A stretch of 64,000 nt of DNA, taken from positions 4,216,001 to 4,280,000 of the forward strand of contig NZ_CP102770.1 in the NCBI RefSeq assembly GCF_038561935.1, in the 5' to 3' direction. The notes below the pieces were generated by a model. The model searched no databases, was not told where the DNA came from, and worked only from the letters and a program-made list of their open reading frames with translations. A program made the translations under genes and the position numbers. The DNA comes from Myxococcus stipitatus (lineage in GTDB: Bacteria; Myxococcota; Myxococcia; Myxococcales; Myxococcaceae). Below, in pieces: positions 28,195 to 40,101 of this stretch (positions are counted from its first letter, which is position 1; the number at the start of each line of letters is the position of its first letter).

Positions 28195-30053
28195 GAGCAG
28201 AGAATCAGGTAGCACCTTCGGCGGCCGGAGCGCAGGAGGGAAACCTGGTCCAGTTGCTGATCCAGCGCGTGCAGTCCGGCTCCAAGGAAGGCGCGACGCA
28301 CAAGAAGGACGGCCGCTGGCAGGACGTGAGTTTCAGCCAGGTGCTGGAGGACGTGAAGGTCCTGTCCGCCGGCCTGGTGGCCCTGGGGGTGAAGCCCGGT
28401 GACCGGGTGTCCCTCTTCGCCAACACCAGCCTTCAGTGGATTGTCGCCGACCTGGCCATCACCGCCGCGCAGGCCATCATGGTGCCGGTGTACTCGTCCA
28501 ACATCCCGGACGAGGTCGCCTACGTCGTCAACCACTCGGAGTCGTCCTTCCTCTTCGTGGACAACGACGAGAAGGACGCCAAGCAGGCGGGGCGCCTCAC
28601 GCGCGTGCGCCAGAAGCTGGCGGAGTGTCCCACCCTCCAGAAGGTCATCGTCTTCGAGGGCGCGGTGGCGGGCGACAAGGAGGTGTCCCTGGCGGACGTC
28701 GTGGCCAAGGGCCGCGAGGCGCACCAGGCCCATCCGGCCGCGTTCGACGAGCGCGTCGCGTCGGTGAAGTCCGACGACACCTACTGCATCGTCTACACCT
28801 CCGGCACCACGGGCGCGCCCAAGGGCACGCTGCTCACGCACGGCAACTGGACGTACCAGGCGCAGGCGGTGCGAGCCATCGGGATGATGGAGCCGAGTGA
28901 CTCCGTCATGCTGTTCCTGCCGCTGGCGCACGTCTTCGCGCAGGTGGCGAAGGTGGCGTGGCTGAGCATGGGCTGCCGGCTCATCATCGCGGAGTCGGTG
29001 GACAAGCTGATGGCCAACATCGCGGAGACGCGTCCCACGGTGCTGCCGTCGGTGCCGCGTGTCTTCGAGAAGGTCTACAACACGGTGGTGTCCAACGGCA
29101 TGGCGGCGCCGGGCCTCAAGGGCCGGCTGACGCGCTGGGCGTTCGGCCTGTTCGACGAGTACGTCGAGGCGAAGCAGCAGGGCCGCGAGTACAACAGCCT
29201 GGGCTTCACGCTGGCGAAGAAGCTGGTGTTCACCAAGGTGCGCGCCACGCTGGACGAGAAGCTGGGCGGCAACATGCGCCTGTTCGTCTCCGGCGGCGCT
29301 CCGCTGTCGCGCAAGATCGCGTACTTCTTCGACTTGCTGGGCTTCAAGGTCGTGGAGGGCTATGGCCTGACGGAGACGTCCGCGCCCTGCAACGCCAACC
29401 GTCCGAACAAGATCAAGATTGGCAGCGTGGGCCCGCCGATGCCGGGCACCGAGGTGAAGATCGCCGCGGACGGCGAGGTGCTCGTCCGAGGCCCCTGTGT
29501 CACCAAGGGCTACTACAAGAACCCCACGGCCACGGCCGAGGCCCTGGACGCCGACGGCTGGTACCACACGGGCGACATCGGCGAGGTGGACTCGGACAAC
29601 TACCTGCGCATCACCGACCGCAAGAAGGACATCATCGTCACGGCGGGCGGGAAGAACGTGGCGCCGCAGAACATCGAGAACACGCTGAAGACCTTCCCCA
29701 TCCTGAGCCAGGCCATGGTGTACGGCGACAAGCGCCCGTACCTCGTGGTGCTCCTCACGGTGGCGGACGAGTCGGTGCGCAAGCTGCTGGAGGAGAAGGG
29801 CGCTCCGGTGGGCACCTACGCGGAGAACGCGAAGCGGCCGGAGGTCCACGAGGCGGTGAAGGCGGTGATGGCCAAGGTGAACTCGGAGCAGCCTCCGTAC
29901 GCCACCATCAAGCGCTTCACCATCATGTCGGCGGACTTCACCCAGGAGACCGGCGAGCTGACGCCCACGCTGAAGGTGAAGCGCAAGGTGTGCAGCCAGA
30001 AGTTCAAGGCGCAGATCGACGCCATGTACGACAACGCCTCGATTCCGGACTGA
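28191..30053 (+). CDS. Long-chain fatty acid-CoA ligase
   Basis: A 620-residue ANL-superfamily enzyme that activates fatty acids with ATP and CoA. Motifs: P-loop YTSGTTGAPKGTLLTH, GYGLTETSAP, the YHTGDIGEVD/ITDRKKD hinge, and the FACS-type DGWYHTGDIG signature. The segment KDIIVTAGGKNVAPQNIEN marks the C-terminal domain. It belongs to the FAA1/FAA2 long-chain subgroup with an extended GRLTRWAFGLFDEYVEAKQQ helical insert. GTG 28191 overlaps the upstream stop and has GAGGAG in front. Acts at the inner face of the membrane. Confidence 0.92.
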   Translation: MRAENQVAPSAAGAQEGNLVQLLIQRVQSGSKEGATHKKDGRWQDVSFSQVLEDVKVLSAGLVALGVKPGDRVSLFANTSLQWIVADLAITAAQAIMVPVYSSNIPDEVAYVVNHSESSFLFVDNDEKDAKQAGRLTRVRQKLAECPTLQKVIVFEGAVAGDKEVSLADVVAKGREAHQAHPAAFDERVASVKSDDTYCIVYTSGTTGAPKGTLLTHGNWTYQAQAVRAIGMMEPSDSVMLFLPLAHVFAQVAKVAWLSMGCRLIIAESVDKLMANIAETRPTVLPSVPRVFEKVYNTVVSNGMAAPGLKGRLTRWAFGLFDEYVEAKQQGREYNSLGFTLAKKLVFTKVRATLDEKLGGNMRLFVSGGAPLSRKIAYFFDLLGFKVVEGYGLTETSAPCNANRPNKIKIGSVGPPMPGTEVKIAADGEVLVRGPCVTKGYYKNPTATAEALDADGWYHTGDIGEVDSDNYLRITDRKKDIIVTAGGKNVAPQNIENTLKTFPILSQAMVYGDKRPYLVVLLTVADESVRKLLEEKGAPVGTYAENAKRPEVHEAVKAVMAKVNSEQPPYATIKRFTIMSADFTQETGELTPTLKVKRKVCSQKFKAQIDAMYDNASIPD

Positions 30054-30120
30054 GGCGCGGCGCGTCCGTTCCCTGGTGGTGCTCACCGGGGGACGGGGTG
30101 TCGGACTGTTGAAACGTCAA

Positions 30121-30157
30121 CGCCCGCTCGGCCCCGACAGGACGGGGAGAGCGGGCG
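30121..30157. terminator. Bidirectional terminator between fadD-type gene and tatA
   Basis: A 9-bp stem CGCCCGCTC / GAGCGGGCG with an inner CCCC/GGGG pair, between convergent genes. Confidence 0.6.
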
Positions 30158-30186
30158 TCGTCACATCCGGGGGACCCGGAGAGAGG

Positions 30187-30432
30187 TCAGGCGTGGCTGC
30201 TGGGCGTGGAGGACTTGACGTCCTTGTCCACGTTCCCGCCGGTGGCGAGCGTCCCGCCACCCTTCTTGTCTCCGCCCTGGCCGCCGGCGTCTTCCTCGCC
30301 GCCGAAGCCGCGCTTGAAGTTGCGGATCGCGCTGCCCAGGGACGAGCCGAGCTGCGGCAGCCGCGTGGCCCCGAAGAGGAGCAGCAGCACAAACAGGATC
30401 AGAAGTAGTTCCATCGGCTTCAGCCCCAGCAT
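30187..30432 (-). CDS. tatA: Twin-arginine translocase subunit TatA/E
   Basis: An 81-residue TatA-type protein: single N-terminal transmembrane helix (MELLLILFVLLLLFGATRLP), the hinge F-G, and amphipathic helix LGSSLGSAIRNFKRGFGGEE, then a Gly/Lys/Ser tail. It forms the protein-conducting assembly for folded Tat substrates. AAGGAGTCGAG precedes the ATG. No tatB or tatC is adjacent. Confidence 0.93.
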   Translation of the reverse strand: MLGLKPMELLLILFVLLLLFGATRLPQLGSSLGSAIRNFKRGFGGEEDAGGQGGDKKGGGTLATGGNVDKDVKSSTPSSHA

Positions 30433-30502
30433 CTCGACTCCTTCGCGAAAACGGGCGGAGCATAGCGGGGGGCGTGCTCGACCGCCAGCAAGAGCGGATG
30501 TC

Positions 30503-31507
30503 CTATGCTTGGAGGGCCGCTGGCGTTCCGAGCATGGCGCCCGGAAGGGCCGTGAGGGTGAGGACCAAGGCGCTGCCGGACGGGTCCGTCTCCACGCCCA
30601 CTCCGCCCCCGTGCGCCTCCACCTCCTGTCGGGCCAGGTAGACGCGCAGGGGGTCCTCCACCTTCTTCTCCCGGAAGGCCCGCTCCTCGCGCTGGAAGAC
30701 CGCGGAGGCGTCCTCGTCGGAGAGGGGGACCCCCTCCCGGCGCACCTCCACCCGCACCCGGGGGACGCCTGGGTGGACCCGGACGTGGATGACCTCGCCC
30801 GGATGGGAGCGGGACAGCTGGTACAGGATGAAGGCCTCCACCGCGTGCTGGATGCGGGCGCCGTCCACGGCGACCTCGGGGGAGGGCAGGCTCGGGTCCA
30901 GATCCAGCACGAGCGCCACGTTGGCCGTGGCCGCCGCCGCCCGCTGACGCTCCACCGCCCCCTCCAGGAGGGGAATGAGTGGCTGGCGCTCCGGCTCGCA
31001 GGCCAGCGAGCCCAGGTCCGCGCGGCTGGAGTCGAAGAAGTCCTGCGAGAAGGAGAGCGAGCGGTCCGCGTTGCGCAGGATGGTCTCCAGCCCGCGCTGC
31101 ACCTTGGGCTCCAGCGGGACGCGGCCGTTGAGGAGCAGCGCGGCGTAGGAGCGGATGTTGGCCAGCGAGCCGCGCAGGTCATGGGACGCCATGCCCAGGT
31201 AGCGCACCCGACGGCGCACCTCGGCTTCGTCCCAGCAGGCGGGGGCCGTCCACAGCAGGCGCGCTCCATCCCCCAGGGGCTCTTCTCCCGCGAGCAGGAC
31301 GTGCCCGGCGCGCTCCCAGAGTCGCGCATCGCCCGCGCGGCGCTGGAAGCCCGCGGCACCCAGAAGCGCGTCCAGGGAGCGGGCGTCCGGAGGCAGCGCG
31401 GAGAGGCCCAGCTGCTCGAGGAGCAAGCCACCCAGCGGACGCGGGGGACCTTGCATGGGGACAAGGACCAAGCCCGGTGCTTGCGCCGCCGTGCTACCCG
31501 TTCCCAT
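30503..31507 (-). CDS. Histidine-kinase-like protein with degenerate ATP-binding site
   Basis: 334 residues. A poorly conserved N-terminal sensor region (1-100) is followed by a HisKA-type helix with phospho-acceptor H109 (YLGMASHDLRGSLANIRSYA). In the HATPase part the G2 end is recognisable (ARQEVEAHGGGVGVETDPSG). The N-box Asn is missing (DGARIQHAVEAFILYQL) and the G1 DxGxG is replaced by RREGVPLSDED. It may be a phosphatase, a pseudokinase or a divergent kinase. It is divergent from the response-regulator gene at 31683, a likely partner. Start uncertain: ATG 31507 (AGGAG 10 nt upstream) preferred over GTG 31534. Confidence 0.7.
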   Translation of the reverse strand: MGTGSTAAQAPGLVLVPMQGPPRPLGGLLLEQLGLSALPPDARSLDALLGAAGFQRRAGDARLWERAGHVLLAGEEPLGDGARLLWTAPACWDEAEVRRRVRYLGMASHDLRGSLANIRSYAALLLNGRVPLEPKVQRGLETILRNADRSLSFSQDFFDSSRADLGSLACEPERQPLIPLLEGAVERQRAAAATANVALVLDLDPSLPSPEVAVDGARIQHAVEAFILYQLSRSHPGEVIHVRVHPGVPRVRVEVRREGVPLSDEDASAVFQREERAFREKKVEDPLRVYLARQEVEAHGGGVGVETDPSGSALVLTLTALPGAMLGTPAALQA

Positions 31508-31682
31508 CTCCCCTGGGCTCCTCACGTTTTCCACCCCCTGTCCAGCAGGTCACGGAAAGGGTGGGGAGGGACTGTCGGTTTTGCAACGTGCCCTCTCGTC
31601 GCATGCGGGGGGCGCACTTTCTTGCGCCGCCGCGTGGGAGGATGGTGGAAGAATCCCCAGCGTCGCACCGAGGGAGACTGCC

Positions 31683-32099
31683 CTGACGCCGACCAACACA
31701 CAGCCTGATGGTGCCCCCGTCGTCCTCGTCGTGGACGATGATCCGGATATCCTCGAAGCGCTCTCGGAGATCCTGGAGGCCGAGGGTTTTGTCATCCGCC
31801 GTGCACGCAATGGGAAGGAGGCGTTGGATCGCCTCGAGCCGGAGCCTCCCAACCTCATCCTGTTGGACCTGATGATGCCCGTCATGGACGGATGGGAGTT
31901 CGCCCAGCGGATGCGCCAGAAGCCGCCAGCGGTGGCGGGCATCCCGCTCATCGTCCTCAGCGCGGACCGCAACGTGGGAAGCAAGGCCCAGGACATCGGC
32001 GCCGTCGGTCACCTGGCCAAGCCCTTCGAGCTCAATGATCTGCTCGACATGGTCCGCCGCTCACTCGACCCCTCCGCCATGAGCAGCACCAGCGCCTGA
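31683..32099 (+). CDS. Single-domain response regulator (CheY-like)
   Basis: A 138-residue receiver: acidic pocket VLVVDDDPD, phospho-acceptor D62 (LILLDLMMPVMDGW), and K113 (GHLAKPFEL). No output domain follows, so it signals by protein contact. The domain core demands a start before VVLVVDDD, yet the only in-frame initiation-type codon close by is CTG 31683, with AGGGAG 6-7 nt upstream; no ATG or GTG is in frame between the divergent kinase gene and the domain. Divergent with the kinase-like gene. Confidence 0.8.
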   Translation: MTPTNTQPDGAPVVLVVDDDPDILEALSEILEAEGFVIRRARNGKEALDRLEPEPPNLILLDLMMPVMDGWEFAQRMRQKPPAVAGIPLIVLSADRNVGSKAQDIGAVGHLAKPFELNDLLDMVRRSLDPSAMSSTSA

Positions 32100-32199
32100 T
32101 GAACACCGCTCATCACCCTGCTTGACCTGCAAGGGGGGCGCCGTTACGGTCCCCACCCGTCTTGATTCACCAATCAACGACCAGGCCAAGGAGCCTCTC

Positions 32200-32523
32200 A
32201 TGACCGCGAAGGACATCATCGAGACCCAGATTCCGGAAGTTCTGAAGACGAAGCCGGAGCTGGCGAAGGACATCAACGCCGTCATCAACTTCGACATCTC
32301 GGGTGAGGGTGGCGGGAAGTGGACCCTGGACCTGACCAAGGCCGAGGGCTGGGTCTCCGAGGGTAACGCGGAAGGCGCGAAGATGCTCATCGTGGTGAGC
32401 AACGACGACTTCGTGAAGATCCGCGAGAAGAAGCTCAACGCGCAGATGGCCGCCATGCAGGGCAAGCTGAAGTTCAAGCCCATGGACATGGGCCTCGCGA
32501 TGAAGCTGGCGAAGCTGCTCTAA
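32200..32523 (+). CDS. SCP2 sterol-binding-domain protein
   Basis: A 107-residue single-domain SCP2 protein (VINFDISGEGGGKWTLDLTK, then LIVVSNDDFVKIREKKLNAQ and GKLKFKPMDMGLAMKLAKLL). The domain carries fatty acyl-CoA or other lipids in a hydrophobic tunnel. ATG 32200 follows AAGGAG. It lies near CoA-transferase, acyl-CoA ligase and acyl-CoA dehydrogenase genes, consistent with lipid metabolism. Confidence 0.9.
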   Translation: MTAKDIIETQIPEVLKTKPELAKDINAVINFDISGEGGGKWTLDLTKAEGWVSEGNAEGAKMLIVVSNDDFVKIREKKLNAQMAAMQGKLKFKPMDMGLAMKLAKLL

Positions 32524-32580
32524 TCGAGTCCTCGGGAGCGCGAGGGTGGGGCCTGGCACCAACTCTCGCGACCGGCTCGC

Positions 32581-32621
32581 GCGGCGCGTTCCTGTCTGTC
32601 AGGGGCGCGCCGCAGGTGTTT
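32581..32621 (+). terminator. Intrinsic terminator after the SCP2 gene
   Basis: An 8-bp stem GCGGCGCG / CGCGCCGC with internal CCTG/CAGG, followed by AGGTGTTTT. A second hairpin CGCGAG/CTCGCG precedes it at 32539-32570. Confidence 0.6.
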
Positions 32622-32658
32622 TCAGGCCCTGGTGGGCACCTCATCTCGGGAGTTCTTC

Positions 32659-33831
32659 ATGTCGACGCTGCCTCTGACGGGCCTGCGGGTGTTGGACTTG
32701 TCGCGTCTGTTGCCGGGGCCGTACGCCACGCTGGTGCTCGCGGACCTGGGCGCCACGGTGGTGAAGGTGGAGGAGCCGGAAGGGGGCGATTACGTCCGGC
32801 AGATGCCCCCGTCGCGCGACGACATGGGCGCGCTGTTCTACGGGCTCAACCGAAACAAGCGCTCGCTGACGCTGAACCTCAAGACGCCCGAGGGACGCGA
32901 TGCGCTCAAGCGGCTGGTGCGCACGCACGACGTGCTGGTGGAGAGCTTCCGGCCCGGGGTGATGGACAAGCTGGGCGTGGGGGAGTCCGTCCTCCGGGCG
33001 GAGAACCCTCGGCTCATCTACTGCGCCATCTCCGGTTATGGGCAGACGGGGCCGGACCGGCTCAAGGCGGGGCATGACCTGAACTACGTGGCTCGCGCGG
33101 GGCTGCTGGGCTACGGCGGTGAGGCGGGAGGCGCGCCGGCCTTTCCGGGCGTCCAGATGGGCGACATCGGCGGAGGCAGCCTCTTCGCGCTGGTGGGCAT
33201 CCTGGCCGCGTTGCACGAGCGCGAGCGCACGGGCAAGGGCCGCTTCGTGGACGTGTCCATGACGGATGGGGCCACGGCGTTCCTGCACATGCACCTGGCC
33301 GCGCGGCTCTTCATGGGTGAGCAGGGCGGGGCGCTGGAGCGCGGACGCGAGGCGCTCAATGGCGGGTATGCGTGCTACGGCCTGTACCGGACGGCGGATG
33401 ACCGGTGGCTCGCGGTGGGCGCGCTGGAGCCCAAGTTCTTCGCGGGAGTCTGCGAGCGGCTGGGCCGACCGGAGCTCCTCGCGGATGCCTATGCGCCGGG
33501 CGAGGCGGGCGCGCGGGTGAAGGCGGAGCTGACGCGCGTGTTCGCCGCGAAGCCGCTGGCGCACTGGGTGGAAACCTTCGCGGGCTCGGACCTGTGCGTG
33601 GAGCCCGTGGCCGAAGGGGATGACGTGCTGTCGGACGCGCAGCTGCGAGCCCGGGGCCTCTTCGTCGACGCGGACGACGCACGCCTGGGCCGCAAGGTGA
33701 CGCACCTGTTGACGCCGCTGCGAATGGGGCCGACGCCGCTGCGCGAGCCGCCCGCCTTGGGACAGCACTCCCGCGAGGTGCTCGCGGAGGCGGGCTTCAC
33801 CGAGGAGGAGATGGCGAAGCTGGGCGCGTGA
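32659..33831 (+). CDS. Class III CoA-transferase (CaiB/BaiF family)
   Basis: A 390-residue enzyme that moves CoA between acyl groups or racemises 2-methylacyl-CoA. Hallmarks: RVLDLSRLLPGPYATLVLAD at the N-terminus, KRSLTLNLKTPEGRDALKRL, ISGYGQTGP, and the catalytic Asp in VQMGDIGGGSLFA. The VTHLLTPLRMGPTPLREPPALGQHSREVL end is typical of the alpha-methylacyl-CoA racemase branch. ATG 32659 has GGGAG upstream. Its 3' end overlaps the convergent downstream gene by 35 bp. Confidence 0.9.
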   Translation: MSTLPLTGLRVLDLSRLLPGPYATLVLADLGATVVKVEEPEGGDYVRQMPPSRDDMGALFYGLNRNKRSLTLNLKTPEGRDALKRLVRTHDVLVESFRPGVMDKLGVGESVLRAENPRLIYCAISGYGQTGPDRLKAGHDLNYVARAGLLGYGGEAGGAPAFPGVQMGDIGGGSLFALVGILAALHERERTGKGRFVDVSMTDGATAFLHMHLAARLFMGEQGGALERGREALNGGYACYGLYRTADDRWLAVGALEPKFFAGVCERLGRPELLADAYAPGEAGARVKAELTRVFAAKPLAHWVETFAGSDLCVEPVAEGDDVLSDAQLRARGLFVDADDARLGRKVTHLLTPLRMGPTPLREPPALGQHSREVLAEAGFTEEEMAKLGA

Positions 33832-34957
33832 CGCGCGCGGGGTCCTGACTCCACAGGGCCTCACCTCTCGCCGCGTGGCAGGTGTCACCCACCAGGTCCA
33901 GCGCGAGCTGCCGGTCGCGCGTGGCCACGGAGGCGGGGGCGGAGAGCAGTCCCGTCGCATCCATCCGCCGCACGGTGTTCTCCAGGTACCTGCGGGCGCG
34001 CTCGACCGTCTGCTGTTGAAGGGGCGTCGGGCGCCAGCCGGTGTCCTCGCGGAAGCGTCCGAGGGTCTCCAGCAGGTGTCCGTGGAACTTCAGCATCTGC
34101 GCGAGCACGGCCTCCCGGTGTTCGGGCGCGGTGGCCCATGCCGTCTCGTACTGGCGGGCCTCCGAGTCCAGTCGGTACAGGAGCACGTCGCGCTGGGTCG
34201 CCAGTCGCTCGCGCCACCGCGCACGCACGGACGGGTGTCGCGCCCAGCCGGCCACGGCCTGGAAGTAGTGCAGACCTCCGCACGGATGCGAATAGATGCC
34301 CTGGCCCTGCTTGGGGACCTGGGCCCGCCCGGCCTTCATGCCCGCGGCGAGCTCGGCCTGGGCCGACTCGAGCGTGGCGAGCGCCGTGTCCATCACCGTG
34401 TCGATGCTCACCGTGCGCCCGCTGGCATCGCGGAACGTGTCGCCGGGACGTGCGCTCAGCGAGAGGACATCGATGCGCCAGGCGCTCTCGGGCGAGGCCA
34501 CCTGCTCCATTCGGAACTCGCGCTTCACCTGCGCCACCAGCTCGCGAAGCGTCACGGGGCCAAAGGACGTCGTGAAGTGGTGGGAGAGGGGAAGCCCGGC
34601 GGCCAGCAACGTCTTCGCCTGGAGCGCGGGGTGGGGCTCCACCGGGGTGCCCTCGGCGGTGAAGGGCTCGAAGAAGAAGTCCCTCGTGTCCTGCTGTCGG
34701 ACGCGGAGGAAGTCGGACACCACGACGTCGGAGGCGAGCCTCCCATCCTTCGCCCGGAAGGCGCGGCCGTCCAGCGCCATGCCGTGTGCGAGGGCCCAGG
34801 GGGTGTGTGGATCCGCGGCCCATGCGCGGCATCGCCCCGCCAGCTCCTCGGCCAGGGAGGAGGCGCTGGCGGCGCTCGCGAGCAGCGCGATGAGGCAGGG
34901 GAGGACATGACAGAGCGCGCGCCGTGCGAAGTCCGCTGCCGGCGCGCGCTCGTGCAT
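33797..34957 (-). CDS. Secreted protein of unknown function
   Basis: 386 residues with signal peptide (LPCLIALLASAASASS, cleavage near 33). The mature protein is largely helical, with Cys residues in GRCRAWAAD, SHPCGGLHYFQAV and GDTCHAARG, and a His-rich segment GLPLSHHFTTSFG. No family recognised. It starts 2 bp after the MarR gene ends, so it is probably the last gene of the RND operon. Its 3' end overlaps the convergent CoA-transferase. Confidence 0.7.
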   Translation of the reverse strand: MHERAPAADFARRALCHVLPCLIALLASAASASSLAEELAGRCRAWAADPHTPWALAHGMALDGRAFRAKDGRLASDVVVSDFLRVRQQDTRDFFFEPFTAEGTPVEPHPALQAKTLLAAGLPLSHHFTTSFGPVTLRELVAQVKREFRMEQVASPESAWRIDVLSLSARPGDTFRDASGRTVSIDTVMDTALATLESAQAELAAGMKAGRAQVPKQGQGIYSHPCGGLHYFQAVAGWARHPSVRARWRERLATQRDVLLYRLDSEARQYETAWATAPEHREAVLAQMLKFHGHLLETLGRFREDTGWRPTPLQQQTVERARRYLENTVRRMDATGLLSAPASVATRDRQLALDLVGDTCHAARGEALWSQDPARVTRPASPSPPR

Positions 34958-34959
34958 GT

Positions 34960-35531
34960 CTAGAGGGACTGCGGCTCGGAGGTTTCGCCCAGCCGCTTCA
35001 GCACCCGCTCCAGCAGGCCGAAGAGGGCCTCCTGGTCATCGGGAGGGAGCAGGTCCAGCATCCGCCGCAGGCCTTCGTCGACGCTGCGGCTGATGAGGTT
35101 GAAGAGCTTCACTCCCTCGGTGGTGAGCTGCGCGACGACGGCGCGCCGGTCCTCGGCGTCCCTCGTGCGCTCCACCAGCTTCATGTCCTCCAACCGGTCG
35201 ACCACCCCGGTGATGGTCTTCTTGGTGATGCCCACACGCTGGGCGAGCACCCCCACGTGAGTGGGGCCGTCATTGCCCAACCACATCAACGCGTGAATCT
35301 GCGTGGGTGTCAGCTGCTTGCTCTCGCAGATTCCGTGGAGCGGATCCCGCAGGGAGCGGTACCGCCCAAGCTGGATGATGAGCTCGTGCAGGCGGCGCGA
35401 CGAGGGCGTGGAGGCATCCTCGGGAGGAAGGGCGTCGTCGGTGACGCCGCCCTCCTCGTTGTACTCGAGCTCCTCCTCGCCCACGCCGCCCGACTGCACG
35501 CGGAGGGCCGGTCTGTTCGCCGGCACTCGCA

Positions 35532-35532
<1 letters not shown>
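34960..35532 (-). CDS. MarR-family transcriptional regulator
   Basis: A 190-residue regulator with a ~45-residue acidic N-terminal extension. The winged helix-turn-helix spans ~75-145 (LTPTQIHALMWLGNDGPTHV, VGITKKTITGVVDRLEDMKL, wing ERTRDAEDRRAVVAQLT). MarR proteins dimerise and repress efflux operons until a ligand binds. ATG overlaps the stop of the RND transporter gene (ATGA). An inverted repeat in the operon promoter (39900-39915) is its probable operator. Confidence 0.9.
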
Positions 35533-38678
<3,146 letters not shown>

Positions 38679-38713
38679 TCAGGAGCTCCAGAAAGGAAAG
38701 GGGAGGGCAGGCG

Positions 38714-39808
38714 TCACTGCACCACGCGGACGGCCGTGCCCTCCTTCACGTCCAGGGAGGAGTCGGCGAGCACTCGCTCATCCGCGCCCAGCCCCTGGAG
38801 GATGCGCACGTAACCGGGGAGCACGCGCTCCACGCGCACGTCGCGCTTGCGCACGGTGCCGTCCTGCACCACCCACACGAAGCCGTCCTGGCCTCGCGCG
38901 CTGACCGCCTGCGTCGGCAGGAACAGGCCCTTGTCGTCCGTCTGGCCTGCGGCCGAGAAGTCCAGGTCCACCAGCGCACCCGGGCGCAGGGGGTTGGCCG
39001 TCTCACCCACCACGTCCGCCAGCACCTCCACCGTGCGGTTGGTGGTGTCCACGACGGAGCCCACCGTGGCCACCGTCACCTCGAAGCGCATGCCGCTGGG
39101 GCTCACCGTGCCGTGCGTCTTGGTGCCCGGCTTGATCTTGTCCACGACGGACTCGGGCACCAGCGCGCGCACTTCCAGGCCGGCCACGTCCACCAGCGAG
39201 AAGACGGGCGTGGGCGGCATCATCGCCACCGTGTCGCCGATGTTCTTCATGCGCGCGGTGATGACGCCGTCGAAGGGCGCGATGAGGGCCATGTCGCGCA
39301 GGTTCTCCTCGGCCATGCGCACCGCCGCGGCGGCCTGGGCCGCCTGGGCCGCGGCCTGCTTCTGGCCAATCTCCGCCTGATCCAACCCGGCCGCGGCGAC
39401 ACCACCGGCCTCGGCCACCTTGCGGGTGCGCTCCAGGTTGTTCGTGGCCAGCTGCAGCGCCGCGTCCGCCGCCGCCTTCACCGCGCGCGCCTGCTCCACG
39501 CCGATGATGACGTTGGACGTGTCCAGCACCGCCAGCGTCTGGCCCTTCTTCACCTTGTCGCCCACCTTCACCAGCATCTTCGCGAGGGTGCCCGTCGCCT
39601 GGGCGCTCAGCGTCGCCTCCTGCTTGGAGCGGACCTGGCCCGTCACCCGGGTGATGTTGCCTTCCAGCTCCGTCGCCGGGGCAATGGCCTTCACGCCCAT
39701 CGCCGAAGAGGCTTCCTGCGTCGGCAGGGCCGGCTGAGCCCCGCTCTTGCCGCAGCCCGTCGAAAACACCGCCGCCAGTGCCGCGGCCATCCACATGCGT
39801 CGAATCAC
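38714..39808 (-). CDS. RND periplasmic adaptor lipoprotein
   Basis: A 364-residue membrane-fusion protein with lipobox VFSTGC. It contains a lipoyl half (GNITRVTGQVRSKQEATLSA, LAKMLVKVGDKVKKGQTLAV), a helical hairpin at ~110-170, then the second lipoyl half and barrel (LIAPFDGVITARMKNIGDTV) and the MFP end (YVRILQGLGADERVLADSSL). It links the RND pump to an outer-membrane channel. I use GTG 39808 (IRRMWMAAAL) with AGGA upstream; ATG 39793 is an alternative. Confidence 0.9.
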   Translation of the reverse strand: MIRRMWMAAALAAVFSTGCGKSGAQPALPTQEASSAMGVKAIAPATELEGNITRVTGQVRSKQEATLSAQATGTLAKMLVKVGDKVKKGQTLAVLDTSNVIIGVEQARAVKAAADAALQLATNNLERTRKVAEAGGVAAAGLDQAEIGQKQAAAQAAQAAAAVRMAEENLRDMALIAPFDGVITARMKNIGDTVAMMPPTPVFSLVDVAGLEVRALVPESVVDKIKPGTKTHGTVSPSGMRFEVTVATVGSVVDTTNRTVEVLADVVGETANPLRPGALVDLDFSAAGQTDDKGLFLPTQAVSARGQDGFVWVVQDGTVRKRDVRVERVLPGYVRILQGLGADERVLADSSLDVKEGTAVRVVQ

Positions 39809-39894
39809 GGTCGTCCTGCTCCTGCCAGCTCGCCTGGCCCCGGACCCCTCCAGGACTCGATGCTGGCTGATGCTTTGGAATTTCTGCGCCCCGG

Positions 39895-39922
39895 AAACTA
39901 CAGTTCCTGAACTGTCTGTCAA
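39895..39922 (-). promoter_or_regulatory. RND operon promoter with embedded MarR-type operator
   Basis: On the minus strand, TTGACA (39917-39922), a 16-bp spacer, and TAGTTT (39895-39900). The spacer carries the inverted repeat ACAGTT-CAGG-AACTGT (39900-39915), so a bound dimer would block RNA polymerase. This is the best promoter match in the window. Confidence 0.65.
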
Positions 39923-39930
39923 GGCGATAC

Positions 39931-40000
39931 TCCGCAAAGCGGACTATCTTTCTCGGTGGCTATTTAATGGTCGCCTGCCTGGTTGGCAGGACTTTTCGCG
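39931..40000 (+). other. Divergent leader region with two hairpins
   Basis: TCCGC-AAA-GCGGA (39931-39943) and CCTGCC-TGGTT-GGCAGG (39974-39990), the latter followed by ACTTTT. They could be a small terminator or leader structure ahead of the acyl-CoA dehydrogenase gene. Nothing else gene-like is visible in 39923-40101. Confidence 0.3.
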
Positions 40001-40101
40001 CGGAGTGCCAGGAAGTGGCCCTCGGAAGTGTGAGCTGGCCCATGGCTCGGCGCGTCAAGTGAAGCCCGGGCTCGCGGCCCTTGTTCCCGAGGCCTCCTTG
40101 T

